Assembly: GCF_900497805.2 (NCBI RefSeq)
Contig: NW_020945064.1
Coordinates: forward strand, 4,874,103-4,938,102
DNA length: 64,000 bases
Direction of reading: 5' to 3'
Origin: Vombatus ursinus
Lineage: Eukaryota > Chordata > Mammalia > Diprotodontia > Vombatidae
Shown here piece by piece: positions 1 to 13,269 of the stretch. Below the pieces are notes generated by a model. That model ran no database searches. It was not told where the DNA came from and was given only the letters and a program-made list of their open reading frames with translations. The translations under genes were made by a program, and so were the position numbers. Position 1 is the stretch's first letter. The number at the start of each line of letters is the position of its first letter.

Positions 1-2084
1 GGGAAAAGCCACAAAAATAAAAAACAAAAAAAGTGAAAATAATATGCTTCAATCTGCATCCAGACTCCATAGTTCTTTCTCTGGAGGTAGATAGCATTTT
101 TCATCATGAATCTTTTGGAATTGTCTTGGAACAATTTCTGAAAAGAGCTAAGTCAATCATACTTGATCATCACACAATGTTGCTGTTACTGTGTACAATG
201 TTCTCCTGGCTCTGCTCACTTCACTCGGCATCAGTTCATGTAAGTCTTTCCAGGTTTTTATGAACTCTCATATATTATAGCACATTAGTATTTCATTACA
301 TCCATAGACCACAACTTGTTCAGCCATTCCCCAGTTGATAGGCGTCCCCTCATTTCCAATTCTTTGCTACCACCAAAAAAGGCTGCTATATATATTTTTG
401 TACATGTAGGTGCTTTTCTCTCTTTTATGATCTCTTTGGGATAGACGTAGTAGTGGTATTGCTGGATCAATGGTATGCACAGTTTGATAGCCCTTTGGGC
501 ATAGTTCTAAATTGCTCTCCAGAATGATTGGGCCAGTTTACAACTCCACCAACAATGTATAAGTATCCCAATTTTCCCACATCTTCTCCAACATTTTCCT
601 TTTTTGCCATGTTAGCCAATCTGATAGATGTGAGGTGGTACCTCAAAGTTGTTTTAATTTGCATTTCTCTAATCAATAGTGATTTAGAGCATTTTTTCAT
701 ATGACTATAGCTAGCTTTAATTTATTCATCTGAAAACTGCCTGTTCATATGCTTTGATCATTTCTCAATTAGGGAATGATTTGTATTCTTATAAATTTGA
801 CTTAGTTTTCTATATATTTGAGAAATGAGGCCTTTATCAGAAACACTTACTTTAAAAATTATTTCTCCTCTTTCTGCTTTCATTCTAATCTTGGTTGTGT
901 TTTTGTTTGTGCAAAACCTTTTAAATTTAATGGAATCAAAATTATCCATTTTGTATCTCATAATGTTCTCTATCTTTTGTTTGGTCATAAATTCTTCCCT
1001 TCTCCATTGATCTGACAGGTAAACTATTCCTTGTTCTCCTAATTTGCTTATGGTATCACCCTTTATGTCTAAATCGTGTGCACATTTTGACCTTATCTTG
1101 GTAAATGGTGTGAGACGTTGGTCTTTGCCTAGTTCCTGCCATACTATTTTCCAGTTTTCTCAGCAATTTTTGTCAAATAGTGAGTTCTTATCCCAGAAGC
1201 TGGAGTCTTTGGGTTTATCAAACAGTAGATTACTATAGTCATTTACTACTGTGTCTTGTGTACCTAACCTATTCCACTGATTCACCACTCTATTTCTTAG
1301 CCAATATGAAATAGTTTTGATGATTGCTGCTTTATAATGTAGTTTTAGATCTTGTATGGCCGGGCCACCTTCCTTTGCATTTTTTTTCATTAATCCCCTT
1401 GATATACTTAACTTTTGTTCTTCCAGATGAATTTTGCTATTATTTTTTCTAGCTCTATAAAATGATTTTTTGGTAGTTTGATTAGTATGACACTGAATAA
1501 GTAAATTAATTTAGGTAGAATTGTCATTTTTTTATTATATTAGCTTGGTCTACCCATGAACAATTGATATTTTTCCAATTGTTTAGATATGTCTTTATTT
1601 GTGTGAAAAGTATTTTGTAATTGTGTTCATATGGTTCCTGAGTTTGTCTTGACAAGTAGACTCCCAAACATTTTATATTGTCTACAATTATTTTAAATGG
1701 AATTTCTCTTTCTCTCTCTTCTTGCTGAGCTTTGTTGGTAACATATATAAATGCTGATGATTTATGCAGGCTTATTTTATATCCTGTAATTTTGCTAACG
1801 TTAATTATTTCAAGTAGTTTTTTAGTTGATTCTCTAAGATTCTCTAAGTATACCATCATATCATCTGCAAAGATGATAGTTTGGTTTCCTCATTGCCTAG
1901 TCTAATTCCTTCAATTTCTTTTTCTTCTCTTATTGCTAAAGCTAACATTTCTAGTATTATATTGAATAATAGTGGTGATAATGGGCATCCTTGTTTCAAC
2001 CCTTATCTTATTGGGAAGGTTTCTAGCTTATCCCCATTACAGATAATGCTTGCTGATGGTTTAAAATAGATATGACTTATCATT

Positions 2085-2246
2085 ATTTATTTAATTTTAT
2101 TTTTTATTATTTTTTGGTGAGGCAGTTGGGGTTAATGACTTGCCTACTGTCACATAGCTAGTGTCAAGTGTTTGAGGTAGGATTTGAACTCAGGTCTTCC
2201 TGACTCCAGGGCCTGTGCTGTATCCACTGCGCCACCTAGCTGCCCC
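2085..2246 (-). mobile_element. tRNA-derived marsupial SINE inside L1
   Basis: Minus orientation, with head GGGGCAGCTAGGTGGCGCAG at the right end and an A-rich tail (T-rich on plus) at left. It is flanked by an imperfect 15-bp target duplication at 2070-2084 and 2247-2261 (13 of 15 match). Confidence 0.85.
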
Positions 2247-2299
2247 ATACAACTTATCATTTTAAGGAAAGCTCCACTTATTCCTATACTCTCTAGTGT

Positions 2300-2473
2300 T
2301 TTTTGTTTGTTTGTTTTTGGTTTTGTTTTTTTCTTAGGCAGTTGGGGTTAAGTGACTTGCCCAGGGTCACACAGCTAGTAAGTATCAAGTGTTTGGTCTG
2401 AGGCTGGATTTGAACTCAGGTCCTCCTGGCTTCAGTGCTGGTGCTCTATCTACTGCGCCACCTAGCTGCCCCT
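2300..2473 (-). mobile_element. Second tRNA-derived SINE inside the same L1
   Basis: Same family and orientation as the copy at 2085-2246, 50 bp away, but better preserved. The two lie in separate L1 positions and so are independent insertions. Confidence 0.85.
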
Positions 2474-2727
2474 GTTTTTTTTTTTTTAATAGGAATGGGT
2501 GCTATATTTTGTCAAAAGCTTTTTCTACATCTATTGAGATAGTCATATGATATCCGCTGGTTTTTTTATTGATATGGTCAATTATACTAATAGTTTTTCT
2601 AATATTGAACCTACGTTTCTGGTATAAATCCCACCTGGTCATAGTATTATTCTCATGACAAATTGCTATAATCTCTTTGCTAACATTTTATTTAAAATTT
2701 TTGCATCAATATTGATTAGGGAAATTG

Positions 2728-2767
2728 ATCTATAAATAAATAATAAATAAATAAATAAATAAATAAT
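2728..2767. repeat. AAAT/TAAA microsatellite
   Basis: About ten ATAA/AAAT units inside the L1 ORF2 remnant. Confidence 0.8.
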
Positions 2768-4840
2768 TTTCTTTCTCTGTTTTGGCTCTTCCTGATTTAG
2801 GTATCAGCACCATATTGGTATCACAAAAGGAATTTGGTAGGACTCCTTCTTAGCCTAGTTTCCCAAATAGCTTGTATAGTATTTGGAATTAATTATTCTT
2901 TAAAGGGTTGGAAGAATTTGCTTGTAAATCCATTTGGCACTGGAGATTTTTTTTAAAGACATCATTGATGACTTGTTCAATTTCTTTTTCTAAAATGGGA
3001 TTATTTAAATCTTTTATTTCCTCTTCTGTTCATCTGGACAATTTATATTTTTGTAAATATTTATCATTTCACTTAGATTGTCAGATTTATTGGCATACAG
3101 TTGGGCAAAATAGCTCCTAATTATTACTTTAATTTCCTCTTCATTGGTGGTGAGTTCACACTGGCAATTTGGTTTTCCTCTCTCTCTTTTTTAAATCAAA
3201 TTAACTAATGGTTTATCTATTTGTTTTTTTTTTAATAAAACCAGCTTTTTCAATTTCATTAATCTCTCCTTTGATTTTTCAGAATTTCTAATTTGGTATT
3301 TAATTGGGGATTTAAAATTTGTTCTTTTTCTAACTTTTAAAATTATATGCCCAATTCATTGATCTGCTCTTTCTCTATCTTATTCACATAAGCATTTAGA
3401 GATAAGAAAATTTCCCCTAAGTACTGTTTTGGCTGCATCCCATAGATTTTGGTATGTTGTCTCATTGTTGTCATTCTTTTTGATGAAATTATTGTTTCTA
3501 TGATTTGTTATTTGACCCACTCTTTTTTTTAAGATTAGATTATTTAGATTCCAATTAATTTTTAATCTATCTTTCCATGGCCCTTTATTACATGTAATTT
3601 TTATTGCATCATGATCTGAAAAGGATGCATTTAATATTTCTGCCTTTCTGCATTGAATTCTGAGGTTTTTATGCCCTAGTGCATGGTCAATTTTTGTGTA
3701 AGTGCCATGTACTCTTGAGAAAAAGGTATATCCCTTTCTATTCCCATTCAATTTTCTCCAGAGGTCTACCATATATAACTATTCTAAAATTCTATTCACC
3801 TCCTTAAATTCTTTCTTGTTTATTTTTTGGTTAGATTTATCTGGCTATGAGAGGGGGAGGTTGAAGTCCCTTACTAGTATAGTTTTATTGTCTATTTTTT
3901 CCTGTAACTCATTTAATTTCTTCTCTAAGAATTTGGATGCTATACCAGTTGGTAATATGTGTTTAATATTGATATTACTTCATTGTCTTTGATACCTTTT
4001 AGCAAGATGTAGTTTCCTTCCTTATCTCTTTTAATTAGATCTGTTTTTGCTTTTCCTTTGTCTGAGATCAGAATTACTATCCTTGGTTTGCTTTTTTTTA
4101 ACTTCAGCTAAAGCATAATATATTCTACTCCAGGCTTTTACCTTTACTCTGCGTGTCTCTATTTCAAACATTTCTTGTGAACAACACATTGTAGGATTCT
4201 GGTTTTACTATTTGCTTTCATTTTATGAGAGAGTTCATCCCATTCACATTCACAGTTATGACTACTGTATATTTCCTTCCATCCTATTTTTTCTCCTTTT
4301 TATACTTTTCTCTCCTTTCATCCTGTCCCTCCTCACCACTGTTTTGCTTCTTACCACCACCTCACCCAATCTGGCCTCACTTCTCTCAGCCCCTCTCCCT
4401 TTTCTTTCCCCTTTCCCCTCCTACTTCCCTATACGGTAAGATCGATTTCTCTACCCAACTGAATGTGTATGTTATTCCCTTTTTGAGTCAAATCCAATTA
4501 GAGTAAGGTTCAAACAATGCTCACCCCCCTCCCTTGTTTCCCTCTATTGTAATAGGTCTTTTATACCTCTTCATGTGATATAATTTAGCCCATTCTGCCT
4601 CTCTCTTTCCTCTCCTCTCAGTACAATCCTTTTTTTCACCTCTTATTTTTTTTATCACCTCTTATTTTTTTTATCATCACATCAAAGTCAACTTATACCC
4701 ACATCCTGTCTAAGTATAGTCCTTCTAACTGCCCTAATAGAGATACAGTTTTTAAGAGTTACAAGGTATCATCTTCCTATGTAGGGATGTAAACAGTTTA
4801 ATCTCATTGAATACCATGGGTTTCTTTCCTGTTTACCTTT

Positions 4841-5491
4841 TTATGCTTCTCTTGAATCTTCTATTTGGAGATTGAATTTTCTGTTCAGCTCTGGTCTTTT
4901 TATCAGGAAAGTTTGAAAGCCCCCTATTTCATTGAATGTCCACATTTTCCCCAGAAAGATTATGCTCAGTTTTGCTGGGTAGTTGATTCTTTCTTGTAAT
5001 TCAAGCTCTTTTGCCTTCTGGAATATCATATTCCAAGCCCTCTGATCCTTTAATGTAGAAGCTGCTAAGTGCTGTGTAATCCTGACTGTGGATCCTTGAT
5101 ATCTGAATTGTTTCTTTCTGGCCCCTTGCACTACTTTCTCTTTAACCTGATAGTTCTAGAATTTGGCTACAACATTCCTTGGAGTTTTCATTTTGGGATC
5201 TCTTTCAGGAGGTGATCAGTGAATTCTTTCAATGACTATTTTACCTTCTGGTTCTAGGATATCAGGGAAGTTTTGCTTGATAATTTCTTGAAAGATGCTA
5301 TCCAGGGTCTTTTTTTGATCATGGCTTTCAAGTAGTCCAATGATTCTTAAATTATCTCTCCTGGATCTATTTTCCAGGTCAATTGTTTTTCCAGTGAGGC
5401 ATTTTACATTTTCTTCTATTTTTTTTTCATCCTTTTGATTTTGTTTGACTAATTCTTGAGGTCTCATAGAGTCGTTAGCTTTCATGCCCAA
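4841..5491 (-). pseudogene. L1 ORF1 remnant
   Basis: Two open pieces in different frames. 5491-5216 holds a coiled coil end and the LENRSRRDNLRIIGL signature. 5131-4841 holds the C-terminal domain with RITQHLAASTLKDQRAW. This is an RNA-binding L1 ORF1p remnant; the frame is broken between the pieces. Confidence 0.82.
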
Positions 5492-6412
5492 TTCTACTTT
5501 TTAAGTTATTATTTTATTCAGTTAATTTTTGTACCTCTTTTTCCATTTGGCTAGTTCTACTTTTAAAGGGGTTGTTTCCCCCCCACCCCCCATTCAGCCA
5601 ATTCTATTTTCTAAGGAGTTTTTTCTTCAGTCAATTTTTGTGCTTCCTTTTCCAGGCTATTGACTCTTTTTTTCATAGCTCTCTTGCATAACTCTCATTT
5701 TTTTCCCCAATTTTTCTTTTACCTCTCTTACTTTATTTTTAAAATCTTTTTTTTTTTTGGCTCTTCCAAGAGGACTTTTTGGGCTTGAGCCCAACTCATA
5801 TTATCCTTTGAGCCTTCCATGTAGGCATTTTGATCTTCCCTGTCACCATAGTAGCTTTCTATGCTTAGTGCTCTCTTTTGTTTTTTGCTCATTTTCAAAA
5901 GTTGAGCTCTGCTCCAGGGGTACAGGGGTCACTGTCCCAATCTTCTTGCACTGAGGGCCAGGGGCCTGGTCACTGGCTTTGTGCACTGGGGCCTCTGGGG
6001 CTGATGGCTTCCCCATTGTGCTAGGGTGGCCCAGCCTTTTGCTCCTATTGTGCCCTGGGTTCCAGGGCTGGCAGTTTGCCTGCTGTGCTGGGGCTGAAGG
6101 CCTCACAGCTGGCCTGCTATACCAGTGCCTTGCTGAGCCAGAACCACAGAGCCTATGGCACTGATTTGTGCTGTGGCTAAGAGCTTCCTGTTGGTTTGCC
6201 CGGATACTACCTACACTGGCCTGCGCTCCCCTTTTACTCAAGAGAGATAGACCTTTCCTGAAGTCCTAAGTTAACTTGGGTGGGAAAATTGTTTCACTCC
6301 ATCTTTTCATAGATTCTGTCACTCCAGAATTCTTTTTGAGGCTTGATTTAATGTTGTTTCTGAGGGAAACTGGGGAGAACTCAGACAACTTCCTGGCTTC
6401 TCTCTACCATTT

Positions 6413-7260
6413 GGATCTATCTCAATGTTGTTTTAACTTTAAAATAATAACTGGTAAGGATAGAGTGGAATATTTGTGAGAATATTATGTCAAATTGTTC
6501 ATCACATTATAGCTGGGAATTTGCTGGCATAGTCATTTGCAAGTTAGTAATTTTCTTCTTAGGCACTAACTGGCACCTTAGGGTATGACTGCCAATTTAA
6601 GACTTTCTAATCATTCTCATAACTGAATTCAGATTAGTACATAATTTGGTCATATTCCCCCTCTTTTTATGCTATTTCCTACCAACTAAACTCCAGTTTA
6701 TCTCTAATTGCTTAATCTGACCTTGGTTTAAGGAGAAACTTTTAGCTTTTGTTTTGTTTTTTGTTTTGTTTTTAAAGTTTCACTTGGACTGTCAATTATA
6801 CACAATTTTGCTTGTCTTCCCCATTCACAGGTTTCCTTGTGATGCTGGCTTGTAAAGTGCTGTTTATGGCTCCAACTGTCCTAGTAAAAATAACTATCTG
6901 TGATTACATCCTGCTAACCACATCTAAAGTTCCTACACCTTGGCATGGCAGAAGATTGCTTTTTTTCTCCTCTGGATACTGTTTTTCTCTGAAGTACACT
7001 GGATTTCCAGTCAAGAGAGTCAAAAGTAACTGAGGCATGTCTTGGTGATAGGAGGACAGCCTGATTATCTTTGAAGGGTCAAGAGACCCTTAAAGCTTCT
7101 CCTGAGGACTCCCCACAACTGAAACTATTTCTTATTACTTAGAACTATACAGATTAGTTATCTCCACACTGGGTCAGCACATTTATACAGAGCCATTTAA
7201 ATAAGTTATATGTGTCTAATGGTAGTCATCATGGGGGGAGGAAGAGATTTATATAATAAC
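6413..7260. other. Intergenic, no recognised feature
   Basis: Nothing recognisable on either strand; open frames here are short and unsupported. Confidence 0.5.
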
Positions 7261-7277
7261 TTTATTACATATTTAAT

Positions 7278-7435
7278 TTTAATTTTTTTATTTTTAGGCA
7301 ATTGGGGTTAAGTGACTTGCCCAGGGTCACATAGCTAGTAAGTGACAAGTGTTTGGTCTGAGACTGGATTTGAACTCAGGTCCTTCTGACTCCAAGGCCG
7401 GCACTCTATCCACTGCGCCACCTAGCTGCCTTTTT
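7278..7435 (-). mobile_element. tRNA-derived SINE with 16-bp target duplication
   Basis: Minus orientation, head CTAGGTGGCGCAGTGGATAG at right. Direct repeats TTATTACATATTTAAT at 7262-7277 and 7436-7451 are identical, indicating a fairly recent insertion. Confidence 0.88.
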
Positions 7436-7768
7436 TATTACATATTTAATAAGAACAGTGAGTAGTACATAATAGATTTGCTGTTTCATATGCACTCATC
7501 TTTTTTTTTGTTATACTATGTTATGGAAATGCTTGTTTTACTCCATAAATTAAAATAAAATAAAATTTTAAAAGTTGATATGGCTTCCTCATGCCAATTT
7601 TTTTTAACTGTAAATACTACCCTCCACCCCCCAACCCCCTGTGCCCCTGAATAATGACTGCATTCTTCCTAAATCTGGAATCTGGTTACAGGTATGCTTA
7701 CCATTGGGATTTTTCTCCCCCAAAGGTATACTGAAAGACTTTTTAACTTATTAGATAAGTTTGGAGTC

Positions 7769-8835
7769 TACAACCAGTCTCCCTGATAAAGGCCTTATTT
7801 CTAAAGTATATAGAGAATTAAGTCAAATTCATAAGAATACAAGTCATTCTCCAATTGATAAATGGTCAAAGAATATGGGAGGCAGTTCTCAGATGAAATT
7901 AAAGCCATCTATAGTCATATGAAAAAATGCTCTAAATCACTATTGATTAGAAAAATGCAAATCAAAACAACTCTAGGGTACCACATCACACCTATCAGAT
8001 TGGCAAAGATGACAAAACAAGAAAATGATAAATGTTGGAGAAGATATGGGAAAATTGGAACACTAATGCATTGTTGATGGAGTTGTGAAATGATCCAGCC
8101 ATTTTGGAGAGCAATTTGGAACTATGCCCAAAGCGCTATAAAAATGTGCATACCCTTTGACCCAGCAATAGCACTTCTAGGGCTATATCCCAAAGAAATC
8201 ATGCAAATGGGAAAAGGACCCACATGTACAAAAATATTTATAGCAGCTTTTTTTTTGTGGTGGCAAAGAATTGGAAATTGAGAGGATGCCCATCTATTGG
8301 GGAATGGCTGAGCAAGTTGTGGTATATGAATGTAATGGAATACTATTGGGCTATAAGAAATGATGAACAGGCTGACTTCAGAAAAATCTGGAAAGACCTG
8401 TATGGTCTGATGCTGAGTGAAGTGAGCAGAACCAAGAGAACGTTGTACACAATAACAACCATGTTGTGTGATGACTAGTATTGATAAACTTAACCCTTCC
8501 CAGCAATACAAGGATCTAAGACATCTCCAAAGGCCGCATGATGGAAAATGCTATCCACATCCAGAGAAAGAACTATGGAGTTTGAATGCAGATCTAACCA
8601 TACTACTTGCTATTTTTTTTTCTTCTGTTTTGTTTTGTTTCCTCTTTCTGGTGGTTTCTCCTATTGGTTCTAATTCTTACTTACAACATCACTAATGTGA
8701 AATGTTTAATAGGAATGTATATGTATAGCCTATATCAGACTGTGCACGTCTTGGGGAGGGTGGGGGAGAAAAATTTTAAACTCAAAAGCATATGGAAGTG
8801 ATTGTTGATAAATCAAAATAAATTAATAAAAAAAG
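7769..8835 (+). mobile_element. 5'-truncated L1 (ORF2 end and 3' UTR)
   Basis: Plus-strand L1 3' end. Open pieces include MKKCSKSLLIRKMQIKTTL and WLSKLWYMNVMEYYW, the ORF2 C-terminus. It ends in an A-rich tail. It is flanked by a perfect 16-bp target duplication at 7753-7768 and 8836-8851. It lies just downstream of the SPATA33 poly(A) signal. Confidence 0.92.
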
Positions 8836-8900
8836 AGATAAGTTTGGAGTCCTCTGATCTCCCTATTGCCTCATTACCAACCATTCACTTTCAAAATTCC

Positions 8901-8910
8901 TTTATTTATT
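8901..8910 (-). terminator. SPATA33: Probable SPATA33 poly(A) signal (overlapping AATAAA pair)
   Basis: On the minus strand this reads AATAAATAAA, about 155 nt after the SPATA33 stop. It implies a short 3' UTR (roughly 8885-9065). An L1 insertion begins about 50 nt downstream. Cleavage was not tested. Confidence 0.65.
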
Positions 8911-9065
8911 TAAACAAAGCTTCCTAGTTCACTTTCCAAAGTCATTCCTGCTTTCCTCCAAGCTGCATGTGGCATTGGGAGAAGTGAGGCCAAGCCTGCT
9001 TGCCAGAGAAGAGGCCAAAGTGCTTTAACCACATCTTGAAGATGGCATTGAGTCTCAGAGGACCA

Positions 9066-9277
9066 CTACAGGAATGATTTGGGTTTCGGAGCCTCAGGCT
9101 GGGTTTTAGTGTACGCGTCAACAGTGCTGGGGTTCCTGTGTCGGTAGTAGGGACCATAGTCCATCTTGTCCCTTATGGTCTTTTGCCCTTCTTCCTCTGG
9201 TGGTATACCCAGGTCGGTGGAAGCTCGAGTAACGATGATTTGGGGAATAACAAAGGTTTTCGACTTGTGCTGTTTAC
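9066..9277 (-). CDS. SPATA33: SPATA33 coding exon 3 (C-terminal domain, PQIIVT motif)
   Basis: A long polypyrimidine tract and TTTAG precede the exon. It encodes 69 residues plus TAG, including KTFVIPQIIVTRASTD and DYGPYYRHRNPSTVDAY. This is the most conserved part of the family and the primary basis for naming the gene. Confidence 0.93.
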
Positions 9278-12200
9278 CTAAAGGGAGGGGAGTGGAGGGA
9301 AATCTAAGCATTATTCAAGCAAACAGAGAACTCCTGTATGTTAACAATGGTAACTCATTATACCATCTTAATAATGGCTCTGCCTTAAACTAATTACGTG
9401 TATTGCCTGACTCCCCACCAAGGGAGGGGTCACTCATAAGCCTGGACCTACACAGTATCTTGGAGTTGTAGTAATCACTCCTCACTCACACATAGCCTAC
9501 AAACTTGTGAATGTCAAGCTTGGAGAGAAGCCAGATTGGGTGCTACTCTGGTATGTTTTTTTTTTTTATCATAAAAATGCTTTAACTTTAAAATATAAAT
9601 GGTAATATATAACTGGTTAGGACTGATTTAGGTTTCTGTTTCAGTGTGTGTGTGGATAATGCTGGGGTTCCTGTGACTAATGACTAAATGACAATGACTA
9701 AGGGTGTTTGACAGGTGCTTGGTTAGCTGTGCTTTCCCTTTCCAGGCCTTTGATCACTGGGTTCCTCTCATCAGGAATGCCTTCCTTCCCTCTCTTCATC
9801 TTCTAACCTTCTCCTCATTCTTGAAAGTGCAGCCCAGAAACCACCTCCTCCATGAAAACTTCCTGGATCTTCCCAGTTGGTGACAACCCCCCACCTCATA
9901 TAGAAGTTGTTCTGTTCCTTCCTAATACATGGTATAGCAGACAGAGCCCGGGCTCTGTTGTCAAGGGAATAGGTTCAAATCCTGCCTTCTTGGGTAACCT
10001 TGGTCATTTAAACTCCCTACGTCTCCCTTCCTCAACTGTAAAATGGAGGGTCAGGGGTGGACTTAATGAATTCTGAGATCCCTTCCAGCTCCACCTCTAG
10101 GAGCTTATCGAGGGAATGTTGTGTTGAGTAACAGAGGAGCTACGTCTGTATCCTCAGTGTTTTCCAGGGCCATTTCTTATCCAAACTTCATACTCCCTTT
10201 ACTCAGTGGACATTGAAATGTCTAGGGTATTCTGAATTACTTTGACGGTGGCATGTTTCTTTTCCTTTTGTACATTTTATGCAAATATTTATCAAGCACC
10301 TATGGTGTGTGTGCGTGGAGTATGGTGATTACTAAACAGATGTGAAACTAGCCCCCTTGCAGTCACGAAGTGGTTGAAAAGGCAATTTCACTGAATCCAG
10401 TTGTTGGGGGGCAGATACCCTGGGACACCGCTAGGCTCCTTCACGGGGCTGCTTCAGGGAGTCTGACAGCAAAGGATGGGGAGGTAGGGGGAGCAGACAG
10501 GAGCCCGCCACGTCTCCGACCCCTTCCTCCCACAAGGGGACCCTTGGAAGGGTCGTCTTCTTGCTAGGCAGGCACTAAATTCAGTTGTTTCTATGCTGCT
10601 CAAGGACTAAAAGTGCTGTGAGTGACTCTAAATTTGGATGTCCTGAACGAAGCCACGATGGACCTGCCCTAGTTAGAACATTGTGAAACGAATGGATAAA
10701 AAAGTCAAGCAGACTCTCCCGCAGATGACATACAGACATGACAAAACTAATCCGAGGGAAACTCAATGATGTGAATCGCAATGAACACAATGCTATAGGA
10801 AACTTTAAACAACCTAAACACGTATTCATAGTTAACATTTTAAAAATTACTTTGAACTTTCACGTTTCTGTAACAATTGGTGAGTTCCTCTTGGAAACAT
10901 AGACCCTGAGCCAGAAGGGACCTCAGGAACCATGGAGCCCGATGCCCTCGTTTTACAGATGAGGAATCTGAGACCCAGGACAAGTATTAAGCGACAGAGG
11001 GTGGGACTGAAACTCAGCTCCTCTGACCTCCAGAGCTGGCGCAATTTCTTTCTTCCTCTTTAAAAAAAAATCCTTTTTTGAGGGGGAACTTGATAATTAT
11101 CCATAAACACAAACATTTCAGTATACACAGAAGAACAGAAAAGTAGATTGTATGAGAAATTGTGAATTTCTGTTATATTGCTTTTTAAAAAGAAACGTAT
11201 ACGTACATTTTTATTAAATTTGACATAGTAATATGATTGTCCTATTTGTGCCTCCTTCTGTATTTTTTGTTTTCTTCTGTCCATTTAAATAATGTTTTAT
11301 TGATTTTTTTTGTATGTCTCTCACTACCAATGAACCCTTTCTCCACCTCCCCCCATTGTAACAAATATATACAATCGAGGAAAACAACACATTGGCTGTG
11401 CCTGAGAAGGCCTTCTCATTCTACAGCTAGTCCATATTGTCCCTTCCATTTGGGTCCCCTTCCACTCTCTGGATTTGTTGATCCCTCCTTATGTGGCACT
11501 TGGTGATAGAGGACTGGTGCTCCAAAGAGAAGTTTGGGCTAGATATGCAAATTTGGCATCTTCTGTGTTGAGGTGATCACTGAACCCAAGAGAGTTGATA
11601 AGATTGACAAGTGAGAGGGTAAAGAGAGAGAAGAGAAAAGGAATCAGGATAAAGCCTCGAGGGATCCCCACAGTTAGAAGGCAGGATGTGGCTAATGATT
11701 CAATGAAGAAGACGAAGAAGGAGGGGTCAGAGAGAGAGGAGGAAAACCAGGAGGGAGCAGTATCCTGGAAGCCAAGAGATGAGAGTATCCAGGAGGCGGT
11801 TTACAGTGTCAAAAACTTTAATGAAGTCAAAGAGAATGAAGACTGAGGAAATACCACTGGATCTAGCATGTAAGAGATTATTGGTGACCTCGGAGAGGCA
11901 ATATCAAAGGAGTAGTGAGGTGAGGAAGTGGATTATATCACACTCATGAGGGCAGATGGCTGTTTCTAGGAATCTGGCTGTGAAAAGGAAGAGAGATGCA
12001 GGATAAGAACTTGAGAGGCTGGTAGTAGGACCAAGGGAGTTTTGTTGAAGGATAGAGAGAACCAGGCATGTTTGTAGGCAGTGGGGAAGGAGCCAATAGA
12101 TAAGGAGACATCGAAACTGGAGAAGAGTGAGGGGATGAGTCCTTGAGGAGACAGCAGGGGATGAGACAGAAGGCGCAAGATGAGGTGCTGGCCTAGGAAA

Positions 12201-13219
12201 GGAGAAAGACCAACTCCACCTCAGAGCCTGGAACAGATGAGAAAAGCAGGAGGATTTTGTGGGTGGTTTGAGAGGTTTGGAGAGGAGAGAAAAGGGAGCT
12301 CATGATGGAGAACATCAATTATTTCTGGTCAACTTGCAGAGAGAGGGAGAGAGGGAGAGAGGGAGAGGGAGAGAGGGAGAGAGAGAGATGAGGATCTGAA
12401 AGATCTGAAAGAGACAATGTAGGGATTATGTGAATCTACTGGGGAAGAAGAAAAGGATTACTCCAAGAAATAGTGAGGGCACAGTTGATTTCATGGAAGA
12501 TAATTTCTCATGGAACCATTTTGCAGGATAGTAACTTCCTTCAGAACAGGAACAGAGAAGCCAGACGTTGGGGACAACCCAGGCTTGGGGTCTGGCAGGC
12601 ACGGCCAGCAATAGCACAAGAGATTCTGGGGTAGTGGAGAGGGTCTAGTTGCACTGGTTCCCTCAATGGAGCAGAAAGCAGGATGAAGTCAGAGAAGGCA
12701 GTGATGGAACACGGAAAGACTTAGGGATTGGAGCTCTCAGTGAGGATGAAGAACAGATTTAGGAGGCAGGCAGAAGGAGAGATGGAAGGATAAGAAATGA
12801 TGATGATGAGAGAAATTTCAGAGTGTTGGCTGAGATGGAGGAAAGGTATATTCAGGATATTCATGAACAGGAAGGCCAGTGGACATTAATGTCTTTCCAT
12901 CAAGAAACACAGGCAGTGGCTGGGGCAGAAAGGGAGATCGTGAACTAGATACCTAACACCTTGAGAAAGGAGGGAGAATGACCTGGGGGGAAGTAGATTA
13001 ATGCCAAAAAGGTCTTGATAGGGTAGTATATAGATGGCAGAAATGAACCTCAAAGGAAGGGGGTTGCTAAGCATTGAAGCAGCACATGCCTATGTTCCTG
13101 ACTACTAGGTGAGGCTGAGATTGGTGAACTGCTTGAGCTCAGGAGTTCTGAGCTGCAAATGGAGTTAAAGCTGATTGGATGTCTCTACTAGTCTGGAAGC
13201 AACATGGTGAGCATGCGTG

Positions 13220-13269
<50 letters not shown>

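Larger units (their letters stand above)
270..4000 (-). pseudogene. L1 ORF2 remnant (endonuclease and reverse transcriptase)
   Basis: Recognisable open pieces: 3772-3380 endonuclease C-part (FSDHDAIKITCNKGPW), 1859-1524 after the FADD motif ([18 protein letters not shown]), and 700-285 C-terminal parts (STGEWLNKLW). Two SINEs and several frame breaks interrupt it. Confidence 0.85.
1..6412 (-). mobile_element. L1 LINE, near full length, degenerate, interrupted by two SINEs
   Basis: Minus-strand L1 running past the window start. From the 5' end: a 5' UTR-like segment (about 6412-5760), ORF1 remains (5750-4841) with a coiled coil and the RRM-type motif RSRRDNLRIIGL, a pyrimidine-rich ORF1-ORF2 region (about 4450-4100), and ORF2 remains. 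ORF2 shows the endonuclease SDHD motif near 3610-3622, reverse transcriptase FADD at 1860-1871, and a C-terminal part resembling other marsupial L1 copies. Many stops and shifts break the frames, so it is inactive. Length and order fit a full-length insertion; the 3' end lies outside the window. Confidence 0.9.

Noticed and set aside
4212-4506. Pyrimidine-rich open frames on plus strand
   Set aside because: Antisense shadows of the L1 ORF1-ORF2 junction region.
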